NCBI GenBank assembly: GCA_016219235.1
Contig: JACRBO010000010.1
Location: forward strand, 1 to 21,882
Direction: 5' to 3'
Length of the DNA: 21,882 nt
DNA from: Chloroflexota bacterium
Lineage (GTDB): Bacteria > Chloroflexota > Anaerolineae > Fen-1058
The notes below the pieces were generated by a model that was not told the origin of the DNA, did not search any database, and was given only the letters and a program-made list of their open reading frames with translations. A program made the position numbers and the translations under genes. Within the stretch, counting starts at the first letter, position 1, and each line of letters opens with the position of its first letter. Of this stretch, positions 1 through 6,841 are shown piece after piece.

Positions 1-290
1 CATTCGTGAAAGACCTCTTCCACCTGCCCCCACGCGGACTGCACCTGCGCTTCGGTCATCGAGTACTGATAGCGGGGATTATCATTATCGACGCTGTTGG
101 CGACGGCGCCGCCCACCAGCGGGATGTTGCGCAGGAAGCCGCCCAACACATTGCGCCCTACGTCTTTAGCGATCGTGGTCTTCACATCAGGTTGACTGCG
201 ATACTCACGCGAGCACCGATCGCAATAGAAGATCGCGTACGGGCCGACGCCGTCGTTGCGCACATCATAGCGCGCCATGCGAGTTGCCAT
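1..290 (-). CDS. Zinc-ribbon hypothetical protein, 3' end missing
   Basis: The first 96 codons of a minus-strand gene are visible and the rest runs off the window. It begins MATRMARYDVRNDGVGPYAI and has a CDRC pair (residues about 24-27), half of a probable zinc ribbon, whose second half would lie outside. A Gly/Val/Ala stretch (about residues 50-66, LGGFLRNIPLVGGAVANSV) could pack against a membrane or form a hydrophobic core; it is too short to call a transmembrane helix. The start at 290 is chosen because GGAGG lies 7-8 bases upstream. Similar small CxxC proteins with a GPYA(I/V)FYC start occur in Chloroflexota by recall, with no known function. The gene is separated from rocD by 125 bases of repeat-rich DNA, so it is probably an independent unit. 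Confidence 0.7.
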   Translation of the reverse strand, partial: MATRMARYDVRNDGVGPYAIFYCDRCSREYRSQPDVKTTIAKDVGRNVLGGFLRNIPLVGGAVANSVDNDNPRYQYSMTEAQVQSAWGQVEEVFHE

Positions 291-328
291 ACTCTGCCTC
301 CAGAAGGGTTTGCCCCCGCCGCCGTGCA

Positions 329-357
329 AGTATAAAGCATCAATTCATAATGCACAA
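329..357 (-). promoter_or_regulatory. Candidate sigma-70 promoter for the zinc-ribbon gene
   Basis: On the minus strand TTGTGC (352-357) is followed by a 17-base spacer and TATACT (329-334). The predicted start of transcription is near 322, about 30 bases before the ATG at 290. The -35 overlaps a 14-bp direct repeat. It is a motif match only. Confidence 0.4.
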
Positions 358-403
358 TTCATAATGCATAATGTCAGGGGATGGGTGTCAGCAATTATGC
401 ATT
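341..403. repeat. AT-rich direct and inverted repeat downstream of rocD
   Basis: CAATTCATAATGCA occurs twice head to tail with no gap (341-354, 355-368). A perfect 10-bp inverted repeat, AATGCATAAT, lies at 363-372 and 394-403 with a 21-base loop. The block sits just past the rocD stop codon, so it could end rocD transcription, but there is no clean U-tract. Its low GC contrasts with the flanking genes. Confidence 0.7.
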
Positions 404-415
404 GAGAACTATGAA

Positions 416-1627
416 TTACGAATTCATCAGCACGTCTTCGATGTGCCCCAGCGCCCAATCCAGTTCCGCTTTCGTCACGATCAGCGGCGGCGCAAAGCGG
501 ATGGTGTTTTCGTGCGTTTCCTTGCACAACAGGCCGCGCTCCTTCAGCGCCACACAGAACCGTCGCGCGCCGCGCGCTTCGGGATGCAGCTCCACGCCGA
601 CAAACAACCCGCGCCCACGTACTTCTTTGATATACATGCTCTCGATGCGCTGCAAGCGGCCCTTGAAATACTCGCCCAGTTCGCGCGAGCGCTCGATCAG
701 GTTTTCGTCTTGCAGCACGTGCAGCGCCTCGCGCGCCACCGCGCACGCCAACGGATTGCCGCCAAACGTGCTGCCATGATCGCCGGGCTTGAAGACGCCC
801 AACACTTCCTTGCTCGATAACACCGCGCTCACCGGATACAACCCGCCGGACAGCGCTTTGCCGATGATGACAACGTCCGCCTTGAAGCCCTCCCACTCAT
901 GCGCGAACAGCTTACCGGCCCGCCCCAGCCCCGATTGGATCTCGTCGGCCATAAAGAGCACGTTGTTCTTTCTGCAAATCTCGTAGGCTTCGCGCAGGTA
1001 CCCATCGGGCGGGAGTTTGACCCCGGCTTCGCCCTGAATCGGCTCGACGATGAAGGCTACAGTATTCAGCGTGATCGCTTCCGCGAGCGCTTTCGCATCG
1101 CCATAAGGCACGGTCTTAAACCCGGGCGTGAAGGGGCCGAAGCCCGATCGGTATTGGGGTTCCGTGCTCATCGCCACGATCGAGATGGTGCGGCCGTGGA
1201 AGTTATCCGCGCACGCGATGATCTCCGCCTGGCCGTTATCGGTGTTGGGCACGCCCTTGACGGTGTAGCCCCACTTGCGCGCCGCTTTCAACGCCGTCTC
1301 CACTGCTTCCGCGCCGGAGTTCATGGGCAGCATCATCTCGTAGCCGGTCAGTTCGCACAGTTCCTTCGCCAGCAGCGGCAGTTGATTGTTGCGGAACGCG
1401 CGCGAGGTCAGCGCCACCTTGCCCAGCTGATCGATCATGGCCTGGACGATGCGCGGATGATTATGACCTTGATTCACCGCCGAATACGCCGATAAGAAAT
1501 CCAGATACTGCTTGCCGTCGACGTCCGTGACCCACACGCCTTCGGCCTTCTCAATCACCACAGCCAGCGGATGATAGTTGTGCGCGTTGTACTGTTCTTC
1601 GAGATCGATATAGTCTTGAGTCTGCAT
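416..1627 (-). CDS. rocD: Ornithine--oxo-acid aminotransferase
   Basis: A PLP-dependent class III (fold type I) aminotransferase of 403 residues, the usual length for the family. It moves the delta-amino group of ornithine to 2-oxoglutarate, giving glutamate semialdehyde and glutamate, and so links arginine breakdown to proline and glutamate in the cytoplasm. Visible signatures: the GAEAVETALK phosphate-binding region (105-114), EPIQGEAG (195-202), ADEIQSGLGR (227-236) with the cofactor Asp228, the Schiff-base lysine Lys257 in IGKALSGG, and HGSTFGGNPLA (284-294). LPMNSGAEA and ADEIQSG favour ornithine aminotransferase over acetylornithine or GABA enzymes, though substrate calls in this family need care. 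The start is supported by AAGGAG seven bases upstream. No arginase or proline gene is adjacent in the window; upstream lies a hairpin-rich leader. Confidence 0.9.
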   Translation of the reverse strand: MQTQDYIDLEEQYNAHNYHPLAVVIEKAEGVWVTDVDGKQYLDFLSAYSAVNQGHNHPRIVQAMIDQLGKVALTSRAFRNNQLPLLAKELCELTGYEMMLPMNSGAEAVETALKAARKWGYTVKGVPNTDNGQAEIIACADNFHGRTISIVAMSTEPQYRSGFGPFTPGFKTVPYGDAKALAEAITLNTVAFIVEPIQGEAGVKLPPDGYLREAYEICRKNNVLFMADEIQSGLGRAGKLFAHEWEGFKADVVIIGKALSGGLYPVSAVLSSKEVLGVFKPGDHGSTFGGNPLACAVAREALHVLQDENLIERSRELGEYFKGRLQRIESMYIKEVRGRGLFVGVELHPEARGARRFCVALKERGLLCKETHENTIRFAPPLIVTKAELDWALGHIEDVLMNS

Positions 1628-1644
1628 GGCGCTCCTTGAATTTG

Positions 1645-1709
1645 AGACCTGTCAGGTGGCGCAAGCAGCGCAGCACCTTTTGGAATCTGATGCGCCACCT
1701 GACAGGTCT
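1645..1709. repeat. Perfect 19-bp inverted repeat upstream of rocD
   Basis: The arms AGACCTGTCAGGTGGCGCA (1645-1663) and their exact reverse complement (1691-1709) flank a 27-base spacer. Each arm also contains the odd palindrome ACCTG-N-CAGGT. The repeat starts 18 bases before the rocD ATG, so a transcript from further upstream would carry this hairpin next to the ribosome site. It could be a mobile extragenic palindrome, the terminator of the upstream STAND gene, or a leader structure. Confidence 0.8.
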
Positions 1710-1726
1710 TCCGGCTACAGAACGAA

Positions 1727-1846
1727 AATGTCATTGCTCAAAGCACGCGGCTTTGTCGCAATGACATTCTTATGCTCATCATGGGGCAATCCCCATTATC
1801 TGGTGGGATGGCGCGGAGCAACGGATGTTGGCGCGCCACGCGCCAT
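1727..1846. repeat. Cluster of three hairpins between STAND-WD40 gene and rocD
   Basis: Three further dyads follow one another: AATGTCATTGC (1727-1737) with 1758-1768; ATGGGG (1781-1786) with CCCCAT (1791-1796) around a 4-base loop; and ATGGCGCG (1808-1815) with 1839-1846. None has a U-tract. With the 19-bp repeat they fill the 285-base spacer, in which no gene is seen. They lie 67-186 bases past the stop of the STAND-WD40 gene. Confidence 0.65.
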
Positions 1847-1864
1847 GAATCTTTTGATGGAGTG

Positions 1865-1873
1865 ATTATAACA
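1865..1873 (-). promoter_or_regulatory. Candidate extended -10 element (rocD leader)
   Basis: The minus strand reads TGTTATAAT here: TATAAT (1865-1870) with an upstream TG. There is no convincing -35 at 16-18 bases. If used, it would give rocD a leader of about 230 bases containing all the hairpins of this spacer. Confidence 0.3.
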
Positions 1874-1912
1874 CGATCAGGGCAGCTGGCTACTGAGCAA
1901 AATCACGTCAGG

Positions 1913-4900
1913 CTACGGCCACTGATCACACGTCGCTCGATACGGCAGGTCGCCCAGATACTGCGCCCACTCGGCGCGGCTCAGGTTGCGGCCCGCCAAC
2001 TGGCACGCCCGCACGATCCACGAAACGGGATCAACGTCGAACTGTTTAGGGGGATCATCAACCGTCCGGCCATCGCTTGTGGCAACCGGCCAGGTCGCGA
2101 TCAGCGTGTGACTGTCGCGCGTGAACGCCAGTTTATTCACTTCGCGATTCTGTCGGGCATCGCGGCCTGCGTAAATGCCGGTCGCCGACAGCCCCACGTT
2201 GACGGGTTCGCCCAGCTGGAGCGGCGCGCGGAGATTGGTCACATCCCACAATGTAATCTGTGAAACGTCATCCCCCGCCGCTAATAACGCTCCGTCAGGA
2301 CTGAAGGTCAGGCTGGCGGGTATCCGACGGAAACCCGTCGTCGGCGTACCCAGCGACGTAATCGACTTCAGATCAATGACTTGCCAGAAACGAAGCTGCT
2401 GATCTTCGCCCGCTGACGCAAACACCTGGTAGCCCGGAGCAAAAGCCAGACTTAGCACCGCGTTCTGATGGGCCTGTTGCGTAGCATCAATCTGAACGGG
2501 CGCGGCCGGGGTCGAGACGTTCCACACCGTGAGCGTGCCGGTGGTGCTGCCGGTTGCCATGAGTTGCCCGTCAGGGCTAAAGGCCACCGCCGAGGCATTA
2601 GTGTCAATGGCGCTCAGGCGAATCGGCTGTGAGGCGTCCGTGGTGTCCCATAGTTCCACGACGACTTCGCCTCCCCCGTACACGCCGCGCGCGACGGCTA
2701 ACACATTACCAACAGGCTTAAATGCCAGCGCATAGACATGGTCGCTGAACGGTTGGCCGATCGGTGTGCGCGCCGGCGGCTGCGAAACGTCCCACAATAT
2801 GATCGCTCCCGCTTCACCCCTCAAGGCCATCACCGCGCCATCGGCCCGCACGGTGGTCCATGCCGGCAACACCGGCTCGGGCAGTAGACCCAGCTTGATC
2901 GGCACCTCGGGCGTGAGCACGTTCCACGCCATGACCCTGCCGGCATTGTCCGCCGAAATCAGCCGATCGCGTCCGACAAAGGCCAGACTGTGGATGTCTG
3001 CGGCATGACCGATCAGGGCCGGCAGCACTTGATCGGGTGCAACCAGACCACGCCGGACATCATAGCGGCGGATCTCGCCCTGGCGGCAAATGGACAACGC
3101 ATCGTGCTGTGTACACGCACTGGCCAATACTTGCCGGCCTGCCGGATCGATTGCCACGCTTCGCACCTGACCGGGTAATTCTAGACGATCGATCAGCTGT
3201 GGGACGGTAATCGTGCCGGAGATATTCCACAATCCGACTGTTCCGTCTGCCGCCCCGGCGACCACAAACTGCCCGTCCGCTGCCACGGCAATATCCCAGA
3301 TCCAACCGACACCAGGATTGGCGCTCGCTGGATTTGCAATGCCGCCGAGCGTCAGCGAGCGCCCATCGACTACATCCCACAGCAGCACGTTACCGTTGTC
3401 ATTCGCGCCCAGCAGCCGTTTGCCGTCCGGCGTAAACGCCAGCCGATTGACGTTGGGACTGCTCTCGAACGAATCCAACAACAGCGGCGACTTTGGCCGG
3501 GTAACATCCCACAGGTGGATGAATGCATATGACGGATAGCGCTCGATTGCGGCGAGCCGTGTTCCATCGGCGCTAAACGCAACACCCCAGATGTCGACAG
3601 CCGCCGTCGGCACGCTTGCCGTGAACACACTCAACTGAACGGGCGAAGCGGCCTGCGTCAAATCCCACAGGCTAAGCGCGTTTGAACCTAAGTTTGATCG
3701 GTAGCTGCCGGCCACCGCCAACAAGCGAGATGTGTTGGCGGCCGGGCTAAAAGCAATGGCGTTCAGTTCGTCGGGTGGCACCGGCAGTTTTGCCGATAAT
3801 TTCGGCCGCTGAAGTTCGGCGATGTCCCACACGCGGACTTCACCGTGCAGGCAATAGTCAGGGCCTCTCGAGTCCACACCGCACGCGATCACGACCAGCA
3901 GTTGATCGTCGGCGCTGACCGCCATCTGTCTGATTGGATCGCCCGTCGCAACGATGGTGATTAGGCCCGGGCTGTGCTGCAGGGCAGAGAACAGGCTATT
4001 GCGGGCTTCGGCGGTTTGCCCGGCGCGCCAGGCTTCAATCCCCAGCAGCAACGACACATCCAACCGTTGATCCGCCAGTGCAAGGCTTTGCGCGGCCAGC
4101 TGGCGCGATAGGGCAATCTGCGATTGCCGCCGCGCTTCATCCCGCTGCAGGTTCGCGCTGATTTCAGCCGTGGCTCGAATCTGCGACTCGGCCTGCGCCG
4201 TGCTGGCACTGCTAATAGCCAATTGACTCGCCGCCTCAGCCGTCGCGGCACTGCGATTAGCGGCCTCGGCGTTTTGATTCGATTGAATACCAAACACGCC
4301 CGCGATGATACCCAACAATACCGCCACACCCAACGCCCCGATCAAATATGCGGCGCTTCGACGCAATCGCGTCGCCGATCGGCTTTGTTCTTCGGCCCGC
4401 TGCTTTTCCGATTCGGCCAGTTTGCGCGCATCGTCCAGTTCCTTCTGAATCCGCGCGGCCTCTCGCGCCCGATTGGTCTCCTCAGCCTCCACGCCCGCCG
4501 TCACGAAGGCTTGCGCCAGGCCGTTCAGTTTGATCTTCTTTGCGGCCAGTTGCTCACGCGCATTCGCCAGACGCGCGCCGATGTACAGGTAACTGGCATC
4601 GCGTTGATGCTTCGCCCACTCGCCCGCATCCTCCGCGATCTGGTTTTGCAGCGCGATCGAGTCACGATTTTCATTGACCAACTTGCGCAGCCACGGCCAC
4701 GCATCGATCAGTTTCTCGTGCGCGATCGTCACGATGTCGTGCCCGTCACGCTCGTCGGTGATGATCAGACGCGCGTCCGCCAACTTGCCCACCACCACTT
4801 CCACTTGTGATGGCGCAACATCGGCCGGCACCAACTCGTCAAACAGCGCGGTGCGCCGCGTGTCCTCCGCACCGCGCCCCACTTGAATCAAGCCGCTAAA

Positions 4901-6022
4901 CACCGCATGCGCGATCGATTGCTCAGGTTCGCTCAACTGCGCAAAGGAACTATCGGCGTGCCGCTCCAGCGCCTTATGGATTCCCCCGCGCGCCAGATAA
5001 TCGTGCAGCGTCAACGCATTCACGCCGCCCTGCGCTTGCTGCGCCTCGAACAGGTCGCGCAGCGCAAACTGCACCAGCGGCAGCGCACCGGGTTCGCCCT
5101 TCATGTCCGTGATGATCCGCGTCACCAACTCCGGCTCCACTTTCAAGCCGACGCGCAAGGCAGGCTGGGCGATGGCACTCACCAACTCGGCGGGCGTCAT
5201 CACCCCAATTTGCATGAACTGTTGATTGAGCAAATCGTTGAGCTGTGGATACGCCGCGCAGTTGGACACGAAGTCCGATCGCATCGCAAACACCAGCGTG
5301 ACGCGGCCGCCCCCGACAGTCGCCGCGTGCGTCAACAGATTCAAAAACGCGACGCGCTCGGCTTCTCTGGCGACTTGTGTAAACGTCTCCTCGAACTGAT
5401 CGACGAGGATGACGGCGCGGCGATCGCGTTTATCCCTCAGCGCGATCTCGGCCCATTGATGCAGGATCGTGGGATCAGTCTGGCCTTTGGTGCGGATGTC
5501 TTCGCCTGCGTTAAGCGAACCTGCCAGACTCGACGCCACCCGCGCCAATTCGTTCAATGGATCGCGCCCCGGCTTAAGCGACTCATACAACCAGCGTTCG
5601 CTATCGGGCAACGCGTTGTGCTTCAAGTTGTAGATCAGGCCCGCGCGTACCAACGATGATTTGCCGCTGCCCGACGGCCCGGTGACGAACACCCAGCGCG
5701 CCTCGCGCACACGATCGATCAACTCGGTCACGATGCGTTCGCGGCCAAAGAACAGATCAGCGGTGTCTTCGTCGTAATTGGCTAAACCGAGGTAGGGGCA
5801 GCGCCCGTCGAAAGGCCGGGGCTGAAACGTGGTCGAAATCTGATCGAGCAGCAGGCGAACTTCAGCGGCCGTGTAACCTTGATACGAGACAATCTTATCG
5901 CGACCGACAACATCGCCGCCGATCGCAATCTGATCGCCTGCCACGTTCACGCCGCCGCTGACGGTCGTGGTCGATTGAATTGGACGGGTTGTACCCGATT
6001 CGGGTTGCAGAGGATCCGTCAT
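1913..6022 (-). CDS. nSTAND1 ATPase with transmembrane helix and WD40 repeats
   Basis: A 1369-residue STAND-class signalling ATPase. In order: a Gly/Asp-rich motif (23-45, including GGDVVGRDKIV); a novel-STAND ATPase core opening with CPYLGLANYDEDTADLFFGR (75-94), Walker A GPSGSGKSS (115-123, Lys121) and Walker B AVILVDQFEE (203-212, Asp208); a helical arm to about 510; a charged coiled coil (512-556); one transmembrane helix (557-579); an Ala/Ser-rich coiled coil (580-650); then at least 12 WD-type blades (about 690-1325) ending in LWD/VWN-like tips, perhaps two propellers. The end NLSRAEWAQYLGDLPYRATC is typical of nSTAND-WD40 proteins by recall. Such proteins oligomerise on ligand binding, with WD40 as sensor; many act in conflict or signalling systems. 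No effector domain is fused, so any effector must act in trans. The core is a paralogue of the one at 6842-9022. The start is supported by AGAGGA upstream. Confidence 0.88.
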   Translation of the reverse strand: MTDPLQPESGTTRPIQSTTTVSGGVNVAGDQIAIGGDVVGRDKIVSYQGYTAAEVRLLLDQISTTFQPRPFDGRCPYLGLANYDEDTADLFFGRERIVTELIDRVREARWVFVTGPSGSGKSSLVRAGLIYNLKHNALPDSERWLYESLKPGRDPLNELARVASSLAGSLNAGEDIRTKGQTDPTILHQWAEIALRDKRDRRAVILVDQFEETFTQVAREAERVAFLNLLTHAATVGGGRVTLVFAMRSDFVSNCAAYPQLNDLLNQQFMQIGVMTPAELVSAIAQPALRVGLKVEPELVTRIITDMKGEPGALPLVQFALRDLFEAQQAQGGVNALTLHDYLARGGIHKALERHADSSFAQLSEPEQSIAHAVFSGLIQVGRGAEDTRRTALFDELVPADVAPSQVEVVVGKLADARLIITDERDGHDIVTIAHEKLIDAWPWLRKLVNENRDSIALQNQIAEDAGEWAKHQRDASYLYIGARLANAREQLAAKKIKLNGLAQAFVTAGVEAEETNRAREAARIQKELDDARKLAESEKQRAEEQSRSATRLRRSAAYLIGALGVAVLLGIIAGVFGIQSNQNAEAANRSAATAEAASQLAISSASTAQAESQIRATAEISANLQRDEARRQSQIALSRQLAAQSLALADQRLDVSLLLGIEAWRAGQTAEARNSLFSALQHSPGLITIVATGDPIRQMAVSADDQLLVVIACGVDSRGPDYCLHGEVRVWDIAELQRPKLSAKLPVPPDELNAIAFSPAANTSRLLAVAGSYRSNLGSNALSLWDLTQAASPVQLSVFTASVPTAAVDIWGVAFSADGTRLAAIERYPSYAFIHLWDVTRPKSPLLLDSFESSPNVNRLAFTPDGKRLLGANDNGNVLLWDVVDGRSLTLGGIANPASANPGVGWIWDIAVAADGQFVVAGAADGTVGLWNISGTITVPQLIDRLELPGQVRSVAIDPAGRQVLASACTQHDALSICRQGEIRRYDVRRGLVAPDQVLPALIGHAADIHSLAFVGRDRLISADNAGRVMAWNVLTPEVPIKLGLLPEPVLPAWTTVRADGAVMALRGEAGAIILWDVSQPPARTPIGQPFSDHVYALAFKPVGNVLAVARGVYGGGEVVVELWDTTDASQPIRLSAIDTNASAVAFSPDGQLMATGSTTGTLTVWNVSTPAAPVQIDATQQAHQNAVLSLAFAPGYQVFASAGEDQQLRFWQVIDLKSITSLGTPTTGFRRIPASLTFSPDGALLAAGDDVSQITLWDVTNLRAPLQLGEPVNVGLSATGIYAGRDARQNREVNKLAFTRDSHTLIATWPVATSDGRTVDDPPKQFDVDPVSWIVRACQLAGRNLSRAEWAQYLGDLPYRATCDQWP

Positions 6023-6066
6023 CGTTTCCTCTCAAAACACGATGAGGACGGCTTGGCTTGCGGTGC

Positions 6067-6075
6067 ATTATAGCA
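6067..6075 (-). promoter_or_regulatory. Extended -10 promoter of the STAND-WD40 gene
   Basis: The minus strand has TGCTATAAT, a consensus TATAAT (6067-6072) with an extended -10 TG (6074-6075). Transcription would begin near 6060, 38 bases before the ATG. The -35 position is poor (AAGGCT) and falls in the hairpin at 6081-6111, which agrees with dependence on the extended -10. The paralogous STAND gene has the same TGC-TATA layout. Confidence 0.55.
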
Positions 6076-6080
6076 CGCCA

Positions 6081-6111
6081 ACAGGCCGCAGCCTTATGCG
6101 CTGCGGCCTGT
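6081..6111. terminator. 12-bp GC-rich hairpin between the 200-aa gene and the STAND-WD40 gene
   Basis: ACAGGCCGCAGC (6081-6092) pairs perfectly with 6100-6111 around a 7-base loop. It lies 51 bases past the stop of the 200-aa gene and directly upstream of the -10 of the next gene. No U-run follows on the minus strand, so it is a weak intrinsic terminator at best; it could also be an operator-like dyad. Confidence 0.5.
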
Positions 6112-6161
6112 CACAAGATCGAGTGCGTGCTCAGTGTCGGCCGCTTACCCGACGATGGCGG

Positions 6162-6764
6162 TCATTGCAAGACGACGATACTGCCGGTGAGGGTGTAAGT
6201 GGGCTGCCCGCTGGCCCTGGACACCGTGACGCGCCACACGGCCGGGAATTTGCTCTGCACCCACAGTGTCTCACCCACGCCCGACGATTCAATCGTGGGG
6301 CCAGGCCCCTCAATCGTGATCTTGACTGTGCCGAGATTCGCCGTGTACTCGATCTTCCCGGCGCAGTTCTGATCGGTGCCCAGGCTGTAGGTGTCCGGAT
6401 CGGATAGTTCCGGATCGATGTGGAATTCAATCCGATACGGACCGGTCTCTTTGAGTTTGGTCAGGCTGGCCTTGAGTTTGCGCGCGGGCAAGTCTGGATT
6501 CAGAACCTTGGCAACTTGTTTCTGCCGGGCGTCGATGAACTTCTGATACTCGGCATAGTTGCGATCGTATTCCGCCTGCGCCTCTTCCTGGGACAGTGGC
6601 ACGGCCTGATAGTTGATCTGGCCGTTTGTCAGCAGCGCATTCACCGGACGCGGCGCCCCGTACAGCCGCAACGACCAGCGATTGCCTGCCGCATCTTTGT
6701 GTCGCTTGCTGTAGACCGTCAGGTTCTGTTCGTGCTTGAAGTTTTGCTTGGGAGAGTGTGCCAT
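6162..6764 (-). CDS. Uncharacterised 200-aa protein between two STAND ATPases
   Basis: I do not recognise this family. The N-terminal 55 residues are basic and polar, with short beta-type stretches (NRWSLRLYGAPRPVNALL, about 28-45). Residues 58-106 are strongly helical and charged (EEAQAEYDRNYAEYQKFIDA), compatible with a coiled coil. Residues 110-200 are beta-rich with alternating hydrophobics (KIEYTANLGTVKITIEG, then LTGSIVVLQ at the end), loosely like a pre-peptidase C-terminal or similar beta-sandwich; that resemblance is weak. There is no signal peptide or membrane helix, and it has a single cysteine. AAGGAG precedes the ATG by 7 bases. It starts 77 bases after the upstream STAND-FGE gene with no terminator between them, so the two are probably co-transcribed. 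Its place suggests a partner or ligand of the STAND proteins, which is inference from position only. Confidence 0.75.
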   Translation of the reverse strand: MAHSPKQNFKHEQNLTVYSKRHKDAAGNRWSLRLYGAPRPVNALLTNGQINYQAVPLSQEEAQAEYDRNYAEYQKFIDARQKQVAKVLNPDLPARKLKASLTKLKETGPYRIEFHIDPELSDPDTYSLGTDQNCAGKIEYTANLGTVKITIEGPGPTIESSGVGETLWVQSKFPAVWRVTVSRASGQPTYTLTGSIVVLQ

Positions 6765-6841
6765 GAGTTTGCTCCTTGTCAGGCAAAGTTACTTCAGCCC
6801 ATCATTGCATCAGGACGCCGCCGCTGATTGCGCCGTCCCAT

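Noticed and set aside
6..335. 109-aa plus-strand ORF at the window start
   Set aside because: The minus strand has a better candidate with GGAGG, a CxxC motif and a promoter; the plus ORF is its shadow.
4883..5659. Long plus-strand ORFs opposite the STAND genes (also 7373-8353, 8366-9103, 4124-4810)
   Set aside because: They are antisense shadows of clear ATPase coding regions. Their products are rich in Arg, Gln and His, with no motif and no ribosome site, as expected in GC-rich DNA.
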